Made by a program: the position numbers and the translations under genes | NCBI GenBank assembly: GCA_032622095.1 | Contig: CP136066.1 | Span: 174,095,164 to 174,159,163 of the forward strand | DNA from: Siphonodentalium dalli | Taxonomy: Eukaryota; Mollusca; Scaphopoda; Gadilida; Siphonodentaliidae | Direction: 5' to 3' | Length of the DNA: 64,000 nt | Notes under the pieces: model-generated | Seen by the model: only the letters and a program-made list of their open reading frames with translations | What the model was told of the DNA's origin: nothing | Database searches by the model: none | Part shown: piece by piece, positions 55,585 to 64,000 of the stretch | How the letters are laid out: every line of letters begins with the position of its first letter | How positions within the stretch are numbered: position 1 is the first letter of the stretch

Positions 55585-57523
55585 GATGATGACGTAAATT
55601 AGAAACGATTACTGTATACACCCATCAGTAAGCCCGGGGGGGGGGGGGGAGGCTTTGACACATAAACTTGGGACTGAGCTTACCTTAGAGGACCCCCACA
55701 TGCAAAATCACAGTTTGCATTCATAGTGCCAATCTAATTTCGTGTATTATATGAATCATTATGTATATTATGATGTTTAATGAAAATAATTTATTTTGTG
55801 TTTTATTATGTTAGATAAATATTTAAAATAAGACACAAAGATCATTTTATATTGAAATACAGCATTTTGTGTTTTGTGAAACACAATGGGGCAGGTTGAA
55901 TTAATGAGTTTGCAATGGAAGTTATCCAGAGTAATGATATTTTTGTGCATGAATTTTTTGTAATCTTCATTCAGAGTTAACCTGACATCAACCTGACATA
56001 TAAACGCGAGAGCACAAGACCTCGACTCACTTACTCAGAATTTTTTTTCGATTGCTGATCGTGACAAACACCTGAAGAGCTTAACCCAAGCGAAATCAGT
56101 AAACCTACTAAACTATAAACATAGTGAAGTGTACCAAATACTCATTACCTAAGTTATCATACTTAACAAGCAATTTACTTACGAGACTCAACTCTACAAA
56201 CGCTATACTAAGACAGTTAGGCTTCCCTTGCCAAATTTTAATCTTGTAACTAATCACCCCGACTACTAAGTTACTATATGACTACACAAATCACACCCGC
56301 ACAATCATCCAACGATTTACGGCTCACCACAGACACAAAAGTCGGAAAAATCCGACACAGGTGAACCAAACTCGAACAAGGATAATAGGAACGCAAAACG
56401 AAGGCGTGTCCTATCACATCACGCCAGAAAACATGATACACCTCCACACATGGAAACCAATATCCCCCTTCACAAAATTCCTTCATACAAGGCCAGGACC
56501 CATCACCTATCTTTTTAAACTCTTACAACAAGAATCCAACAACACATCAGGGATATACTAAATGCTCACTAAAGCTAGCCAGCAAATACATCTACCACTC
56601 ACGTCATGTCACATGTCTCAAACACTGACTCAGACATGGAGCACAATACTCGACGTCCGCGAAACAATATAAAACTGGATGTTCCTACTAAGGACAATAT
56701 ATCCAGAGGGCATGAACAGGTCAGACACCTTATGGTGAATAATATTAATCTCTGAGATAGAGAGAGCTCTAAAGTTATTATTTTGACTTATGGATAATAA
56801 CTTTATATAGTATCAACTGGATAACATGTAATTTTGGTATTTGGGTATACTATATACAGAGACAGGTCGGGTCCATATTCTGGGACCGCTGGCCAACTTC
56901 GACCATATATAGCTATGGCCCCATTTTGTTGGTATTCTCTCCCTTGTTCATCTCCCTATGAGGTGTTTGGTGGGTTCAACTGAATTGGCTGGAATTTGGT
57001 CTGGAAATTTACTGGACTAATAAACGGGTAAAGTTAGGATTTGGAATCCGCCCGACCAATTTTAACATGAGTTATACACGTTGTTGATTCGTTTCCGGCG
57101 AATATGCCACATCATGGATAAAGAGCGTCTGCGTTTTTAGTTGGTTTTTATACGAGAATATGATAAAGAGCGATTAATCCAAGGTAGTCTAGACTGGTAT
57201 ATTCTATGTTTTTGTTACTCTTATCATGACATTTGTAAACTGCCGCAAGGTAGACTGCTCTGGATACCATTAGTGATGTTCCACTACCGGAATCCAAGAC
57301 AGGGGTGCCTCAACTGTGGAACCGGGATACGAGCATCCCTCTGCTCATATGTTTATGGGTATCACAAAAATAATATTAATCTCTGACATCAATGTATAAT
57401 CGCCCTCTAAGTTCTAAAAATGGGGTGGGCTTATCTTCAGGGATGGGATTACTGATGAGTGTACACAGTATGAAAATTCAAGCAAGAGCAAGAATGAAAA
57501 CATGGGATTTATCAAGTACATAT
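55585..57523. other. Unassigned DNA including a G-poor block
   Basis: A G13 run near 55637. 55980-56700 is C/A-rich and G-poor on the plus strand, with tatataaacgcgagagc-like sequence at its start. 'ataatattaatctctga' occurs at 56740 and 57370. Open frames of 66-81 codons are unassigned. Confidence 0.4.
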
Positions 57524-57918
57524 TAAAGTGATGAGAAACACTCCGGTATATGGGTATATGTTGATAAAATAGAAATGGAGAATAATCTTTCTCAAAGTAG
57601 TAATTTTTACAAATATTAATTCCAAATTGACAACAAGCACCGTCATTCTTATGTATTAATTAAATACAGTGACTATCGATGGCGAAATTGTTTTCGTTAG
57701 TTTATCGCAGATAGTTGCATCCCGAATCGAGAAGTAAATATTTACAATTGTGCGCAGTTCAGACGATGTTTTCTATGGAGTGGTAAGGTCAATTTGTTTG
57801 GAATTTTCGGCGATTTACTAGAATGCTACATTCTTCCAGTTGGCATAGCACATGAATACTAACTTATTAGTTGCATGGACCCAAATACATAATACACAAG
57901 TACATAATATGTCTTTAA
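57524..57918 (-). mobile_element. TT-7 element, inverted copy
   Basis: TTAAAGTGATGAGAAACACT ... gtacataatatgtctTTAA. Pairs with 9109-9484; roughly 80 percent similar by eye with several short indels, so both copies are old. Confidence 0.65.
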
Positions 57919-58059
57919 TATGTAGAGAGAGAGGTGACTAAAAGTCATTCTTAGAGGACCTAGCATTTCCAGTTCAAAGACCGAGACATAATATTGATGA
58001 TTTGGTACATGTGTGTCAGGTTGGGTATACTGTGGTCGAGTAGATTAAGGTGGAAATTG

Positions 58060-58460
58060 ACCAAATTCACTGAAACTCATGCATGCAAGCATTGATTTAA
58101 TTTTTAATAAGGATAGCTTTTTTTTTAACTCTGTAAAAATTCGTCAGAATGTGACCAAATTCAAACTTGGCCTTTGACTTCTGAAATTTGAACACATACC
58201 AAATATCAAGAGATTCAGTTGAATTTAAAAACAATCAGATAACTAAACCAAAATAATCTGCACATTTTAAGTCGACAAGGACCATAACTCTGGGAAACGA
58301 GAGGCCGATCACGATCGGCAGATGTTTAACCCATACCTTGGCGATAGTGACTAGCCATAACTGATAATTTGTCAAAGATATGATCACAGGAATTAATCCA
58401 TATATCAGTACCCAACTTGAAATCAAAAGCTCAAATAATTTGTCTTAAGAAAGGGTTAAA
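58060..58460 (+). repeat. Decayed family-N units around a 53-bp block
   Basis: Partial units (accaaatatcaagagattca, accataactctggg, gataatttgtcaaagata) with the 53-bp conserved block in the middle. Confidence 0.6.
58295..58347 (+). repeat. 53-bp conserved block, copy 2
   Basis: Identical to copy 1; embedded in a decayed family-N unit just after accataactctggg. Confidence 0.85.
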
Positions 58461-58899
58461 GTATTTGGGTTGGGGGAGGAGTAGTTTTAAATCTCATAAC
58501 TCTGTCCCTATTCACACAAGGACCTCTCACTGTGAGATCCAATGGTTTAGTGATTTCAGAGGACATGTTTAGGAGTTTAAGTTAATTCATTGGAAGCAAA
58601 AGTGATAAATCCCTATTTTTGCCACTTTTGACATGCCAGATATTCAAAATTTATTATTCACTTCTAAAGAGAAATTATAATTGTTGACAAGCCAGACTGC
58701 TTAGAACGACATATATGTATGGGATTCCATCTCGTATTTAAATGGTACTTTAATTACCCCCCCCCCCCCTTCCCGCATTCTCCCCAGTTATTTGTTTATC
58801 AAACATGGACAGATATAAGATCAGATCTGACCTGTGTATTAAATAAGATTAAGTTTTTCATAACAGGGGTGTATGTTTTTCAAAAATATATGTAGTTTA

Positions 58900-59460
58900 T
58901 ACAATTCAAAAGTATTATCTATATAATGTTATACAGACATAATATGATGGGGATGACCACTAAATCGTTCATATAAAAGAAAGTAAGTTAGCCCTCATTT
59001 GAATGGTTTCACACATTACAATGTTTTACAAGTAGCTTGGGCACTAAAGCCACAACCTTCAATGTTAATCTTCTAAGTGCTCTGTGGCCCCTAAAATCAA
59101 TCAACCATGAAAATGTGAACAAATGGGAAAATAAGGTTCCTGGAATACTAACATCTACCATATTGATTTTCAAAACAAGTCATCACTTACAATAGTCATG
59201 TATATTTATCTGCCTGTTTCCCCATTGCATAGATAAATCAAATTGGCTATCAGCTGTTGTTTTAATTTTGAAAGCACGTGTCTGAAGGGTTAATATATTT
59301 TTCAAAAATCAATTAATCAGTCAATACCAAAATTGATAGAAGTGTGCAAAGATACCCAATATATATTAAGAGATATGAGGAAGAGTCCATGTACATTATA
59401 GCATGTGTCTATGGAAACCTTGGAAAGGGTTAATTATTTTTGAAGCAAATTAATGGAATT
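58900..59460 (+). repeat. Decayed satellite-like units
   Basis: Motifs cagtcaataccaaaattgat and catgtgtctatggaaacctt-ggaaagggttaat recur in weak form; related to units at 61960-63600. Confidence 0.45.
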
Positions 59461-59984
59461 TAGAAGACACTTATATAGGTGAGGGGGCCCTTATCTCATC
59501 CTGTAATGAAATTTCAAGAATAGGAAAAACACCTGTCTTGTGCTGCCATTAATCAATTTGACAGTTAGAATAAACAAACAGCCAGCCACCAGTGTTGTTT
59601 ATCTTGCTTGACCCACCAGAGCTCTGTATCATATGTCATCACTCATTTCATAACAGATTTCACTTGGAATGACAACATCTATAAAAATCCTCTGATATAC
59701 TCTGGATGTTGGATTACATGGTAATTTATTGATATCATTATATTACATGAAACTATTGCAATAAAATCTTCATATTTTCAAAACAGGATATCACACGGAT
59801 TCACACCTAATTAATCGTATAAAACTAAAATAAATGAAAGTGTCAATTTTTTTTTATTATTTAAATTTTTTTTTTATTGTTATTAAAGTTCAAACACAAA
59901 ATTTAATATCTGTATATGCTAAATTTAGCAAGGAGCTAAATCTAAAAAAAATGAATTTAAAAAAAAAAAAAAAATTCTCGAAAA

Positions 59985-60310
59985 AGGGTCATAACTCCTT
60001 TAAAATTAATCGGATCAAACCCATGTTTGAGTTATGGCAGAATGCGTGAATTCTAAGTTGAAAAAGGGCCATAACTCTGTAACAAAATCTCGGATCAAAC
60101 CCAAATTCGAACTCGATCTGTATTTTGGGCTGAGAAACCCATATACAAAATTTGGTTTCGATCGGATAAAAAATGTTTGAGTTATCGCATTACTCGTAAA
60201 GTGTCTACGGACAGACGGACAGACGGACAGACAGACGGACCAACGACGAGTGGTCAATCCGGGCAACGACACTATGTTTACCATACTATGGTATGGGTAA
60301 ACATAAAAAT
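59985..60310 (+). repeat. Family-N repeat with complete right module
   Basis: Nearly the same sequence as 53830-54127 (gccataactctgtaacaaaa, tctcggatcaaacccaaatt), then microsatellite and hairpin with AAAAA. Confidence 0.82.
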
Positions 60311-61122
60311 GGGCGGACCAAATCCAAATTCGAACTGTATCATCATGTGGTTAATCCACATACCAAATTTAAAAACAATCAGATTACAAAAACTTAAATT
60401 ATCATCCGGAAATCAAAATAATCGGCAAATTCTAAGTCTACAAGGTCCATAACTCTGGCAAAAATGGGCGGACCAATCCCATATTCGAACTTGACCTGTA
60501 TTATGAGCTCATAAACTCAAATTTGGTTTCGATCTGATAATCCAAAATAAAGTTATCAGGAAACTTTCCGAATGGATGCATGGCCAGACAGATTATAAGT
60601 CGAAAAGGTGCCGTAAATCCGGCAAAAATGCGTGGACCAAACCCATATCCGAACATAACCTGTGTTTTGAGCTGATAAACTCACATACCAAATTTGGTTT
60701 GATCCAATAGCTCAAAATAAAGTTCTCATCTGGCAACTTTCTGCATGGACGCACAGATTCTAAGTCGAAAAGGGCCATAACTCCAGCAGAAATGGGGCAA
60801 ACTTATATTCAAACTTGACCTGTGCTTTGAGCTCATAAGCTCACATACCAAATTTGGTTTCGATCAGATAGCCCAAAATAAAGTTCACATCCGGCAACTT
60901 TCTGCATGGACGCACAGCACAGATTCTTAGTCGAAAAAGGCCACAACTCCAGCAAAAATTCGCGAACCGAACCCATATTCGAACATGATCTGTGCATTGA
61001 CCTGATAAACTTACATACCAAATTTGGTTTCGATCCAATAGCCCAAATAAAGTTCTCATTCTGAAACTTTCCACATTGACGGATGGACACCAGACATTTT
61101 AATAGTCATCCACAAAAAAATT
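60310..61122 (+). repeat. Family-N units of about 150 bp, five copies
   Basis: Units containing ccataactc-ggcaaaaatg, aacttgacctgt, gagctcataaactca, ccaaatttggtttcgatc, aactttctgcatggacgca. The frames here (60-90 codons on the minus strand) are repeat artefacts. Ends at a G18 run (61123-61140). Confidence 0.75.
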
Positions 61123-61539
61123 GGGGGGGGGGGGGGGGGGAAATAAACTACCTTAGTGAGATAACTGAAAAACAATATTGATCAGCTTGCAGTTTGCTAT
61201 GAATGCTACAACAAGTCTACTGCATATGTGACCCGCCATATCAAATCCAGTCGGAAGTCGGGATATTTTTACCCTGTGCCAATGCATTCTCTTATATATG
61301 CGAGTCGACCATAGCTGGCCTCGCATACATAAGAGAATGCATTGGCCTAACAATTTTTTACAATTTTAATAATTTGTTCTTGTATTCTTTAACAATTTTA
61401 TAATTTCATCCATACAGAGCCCCAGACAAACATGAGCAGACGCCACTCTTCTATATGCTTCTATATATGTGTGGGGCTCCCTGCAGGGTAATGGATGTTT
61501 TTTATTTTATGTCCTAAAAATTGTAAGAAACATTTATTT

Positions 61540-61592
61540 AAACGAGAGGCCGATCACGATCGGCAGATGTTTAACCCATACCTTGGCGATAG
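61540..61592 (+). repeat. 53-bp conserved block, copy 3
   Basis: Identical to copies 1 and 2; embedded in AT-rich sequence inside the composite at 61229-63845. Confidence 0.85.
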
Positions 61593-61959
61593 AGATCTTT
61601 TTATGAGTGCAAGAATTTCAACAATTCACAGCGTACTATTATTTATTAGTTTCATAGTGGAATCAGACATATTGAGCAACTTGCTCATTTAAACACAATA
61701 GGAACATGGATATGACATTCAATTTCAACCTATTCGGTCACTCCAACAGAGATACATGTATGTGTGATAGATTGATAAAGATAATTATACCCAAACACAG
61801 TCAGACAGATGCACCATAGCTGTTAAAGATATAATTGTTACAATATTAACATCATAATAACTCTATTTATTTACTTCTTACAATGGAACCTGAGTCATAA
61901 CAGATTATGTTGTTGTGTTAGCTGCATAGTAAAAGTTATGGGATGATTGAGATTAGAGA

Positions 61960-63707
61960 CCAACAAACACCTGAACATCTATATAAGTGAGGGGTGTATA
62001 GACCTTGATATAAAATTTAGTTTGATAATGGTTGGATATAAAATATTTTAATACAGAATTATCAGATAACTAAAGGAGAGATATGAGAAGGGTCAAATTG
62101 AAAATATTAGAGTCATAAAATTGGATCGCGTACAGTATACATGTACCTATGGTTAATTTTATTCTAAGCTGATCATTGGAAAGATACAATGTCTGTAACA
62201 GCAGAAATATTATTAAATATTGGGTTAATATTCTCAAAACCATTCAATCAATACCAAAATCTATACACATGAAGAATGTGTCACAATCAACCTGAATGAG
62301 ATTATAACAGTGATTGGGTGAAAAATATTTGACCAATAAGTCAGCTTCAAGAATACCAGAACCATTATTATTATCCTGCAGCCCAAATGCAATAGAGGGA
62401 ATTTCAAAATAAGATATATCCTCAAATGATGAATATTCAATTGGTGGCTTATAATTAATAGAAATTCTTAGTGAACCTGGCCCAAGGCGAAAGAGATAAT
62501 TTAAAATCTGCCTATCAGATATGATGTGTCTATGGAATAGGTTAATTTTAATCCTGAAATACATGCAAGTGAAAAGTGGATCACGATCAACCTGGACATA
62601 GAATAGGAGAATGAACATATGATGTGTGGAGAGTGTTAATCATTTTCAATGACATCATATGATGGAACTAATGTGTGGATAAATTTTTTTCTCAAAATAA
62701 GACAACAGTGTCTCTGTAAACAACAATTCTCTAACAGCCATGCTCCAGAACATCCTTCACATGGACAATGGACTATTTGTATTAATGCCATGAACATGTT
62801 TCAACAGGTTGGGTTAAATTACTATTGCACACAAACTGGAGTAAAGTATCATCAATCACTTAAATTTGACAGCTCTGTGAGCAGCAGTGGTTTAGCAAAG
62901 AGTATCCAGTGTCATTTTCTGATTCCAATAAAGCAGATTACTGTGTAAAGTTGTTTGTCTTAAATTCTCACAGGGCATATACAATAGGTAGTAAATTACT
63001 TGAATTATAAAGGGCCATAACTCTGTTAAAATATATCGGATCAAACCCAAATTTGAACTTGATCTGTATTTCGGGGTGAGGACCACATGTACCAAATTTG
63101 GTGTAGATCAGATGAAAAATGTTTTGAGTCATAGCAGCTTACGTGAGTTCTAAGTAAACATAAGTTTGAAAAGGGTTAATTAAACGATACCAAAAACCAT
63201 ACAGATAAAGAACGTGCTAAGAAAAACCTTGGTAAGAAATATGAGGCATATCAGAAGAAAACAGTTTGACTTAGATGCATCAGATAGCATTTGTGTGCAG
63301 GGTTAATTATTTTCTAAACCGATCAACCGATCGATACCAAAAACTATACAGGTGAGGGGTGTGTCATTATAAACCTACATATCAAATATGAAAACAATCG
63401 GACAAAAACTACTTTGGTTACAGCATCGGATAGCTCATGCCTATGTGCGGATGCAAAGTGTTAATAATTTCTAAACCAATCAACCGATCGATACCAAAAA
63501 CTATACAGGTGAGGAGTGTGTCATCATAAACATGCACATAAAATTTTAACAAGATCCGATAAAAAATATTCAAGTAAATGAATCGGATAGCAAGTGTCTA
63601 CGGACAGACGGACGGACGGACAGACAGACGGACGGACGAACGACGGATGGTTGATCCGGACGTCGGCATTATGTGTACCATACATGGTATGGGTACACAT
63701 AAAAACA
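61960..63707 (+). repeat. Tandem satellite-like units ending in hairpin module
   Basis: Units of about 150 bp with caaccgatcgataccaaaaa, ctatacaggtgaggggtgtg and ggatagcatgtgtctatg-gg, best preserved at 63180-63600 and weak before. A family-N unit interrupts at 63000-63140. The right end is a GACG/GACA run, tccggacgtcggcat and hairpin tgtgtaccatacatggtatg-ggtacaca plus AAAAA. Confidence 0.6.
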
Positions 63708-63845
63708 TGATAAAAAATTGTTAGGCCAATGCATTCTCTTATATATGCGAGGCCACCTATGGTCGACTCGCATATATAAGAGAATGCATTGGCACAGGGT
63801 AAAAAAATCCCGACTTCCGACTGGATTTGATATGGCGGGTCTCGT

Positions 63846-64000
63846 ATAACACAAAGTTACAATAGCAATTTTTCTAGCTAATTACTTTATCAAATTTCAA
63901 GAGCTCTTAATAGTGCCATGACTCAGCATTCCAATGTTGTATTCAATTCCATGGTTTAATAGATATCCATGATTAACTGCTAGATATCTTGGTCAAAGTT
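63846..64000. other. Right edge, unassigned
   Basis: AT-rich sequence with no feature seen. Confidence 0.5.

Larger units (their letters stand above)
61229..63845. mobile_element. Composite with 120-bp inverted ends around 2.4 kb
   Basis: Left end gacccgccatatcaaatcca, tcggaagtcgggat, then ttaccctgtgccaatgc and a 66-bp hairpin core (61280-61350). The complement (hairpin core 63723-63795, then cacagggtaaaaaaatcccg, ggcgggtc) is at 63720-63842. Between lie an AT-rich part shared with 8361-8602, one 53-bp conserved block and decayed tandem repeats. No transposase seen. It may be one mobile unit or two separate insertions in opposite orientation. Confidence 0.5.

Noticed and set aside
58295-58347. 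The exactly 40,000-base offset between two copies of the 53-bp block
   Set aside because: Flanks differ and the third copy does not follow it, so the round number is coincidence.
60015-61090. Several minus-strand frames of 60-90 codons (LSVCPSVRRHF, SKPNLVCKF)
   Set aside because: These are translations of the GACA/GACG microsatellite and family-N units, a well-known artefact.
62244-62618. 124-codon minus-strand frame, the second longest in the window
   Set aside because: Falls in satellite-like units; the tyrosine/isoleucine-rich text recurs from the repeat and shows no domain.

Overview
The window is eukaryotic nuclear DNA, AT-rich and crowded with repeats. The repeat style (satellite-like blocks around 'gccataactc' and 'ccaaatttggttt', GACA/GACG microsatellites, many short TTAA elements) looks like a marine lophotrochozoan, most likely a bivalve mollusc. 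That placement is from memory of such genomes, not from a search. There are no bacterial-type operons, no rRNA or intact tRNA genes and no CRISPR array.

Only one protein-coding gene is recognisable: two spliced exons on the minus strand (20640-20753 and 15770-15852) encoding the N-terminus of a TMEM63/CSC1-like (OSCA family) mechanosensitive cation channel. The exons have proper splice sites, join in phase, and carry the family's first membrane segment and a conserved AWDYGRIALV motif. The 4.8-kb intron between them holds several transposable elements. Later exons were not found and probably lie beyond the left edge.

Nearly everything else is mobile or tandem repeat DNA. The main dispersed families are: HP8, a short element with a hairpin at each end and 8-bp target duplications (about 14 copies); TT-1 to TT-7, piggyBac-like elements bounded by TTAA, several sharing a 66-bp hairpin core although their outer termini differ; TA-1, a near-perfect palindromic mariner-like MITE of about 215 bp (15 copies); two hAT elements with TAGAGATGGGCGGTT ends, one keeping a broken BED zinc-finger coding fragment; a 2.3-kb PIF/Harbinger-like element; and two head-to-tail Helitron-like elements. 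Tandem arrays have units of 28, 28, about 31, about 32, about 40, 45 and 73 bp.

Layout: 1-15 kb, HP8, TT, TA-1 and a 28-bp array; 15.7-20.8 kb, the TMEM63-like exons and intron; 21-29 kb, TT-3, TA-1, Helitrons, HP8 and TT-1; 29-35 kb, nested TT elements, a 31-bp array and local duplications; 35-38 kb, the three-level nest TA-1 > PIF-like > hAT; 38-49 kb, 73-bp and 45-bp arrays and the second hAT; 50-55 kb, a 28-bp array and sparse DNA with one TT-1; 55-58 kb, a G-poor block and TT-7; 58-64 kb, decayed satellite-like repeats and a 2.6-kb composite with 120-bp inverted ends. Nested insertions give the order of activity and, in several places, the pre-insertion site.
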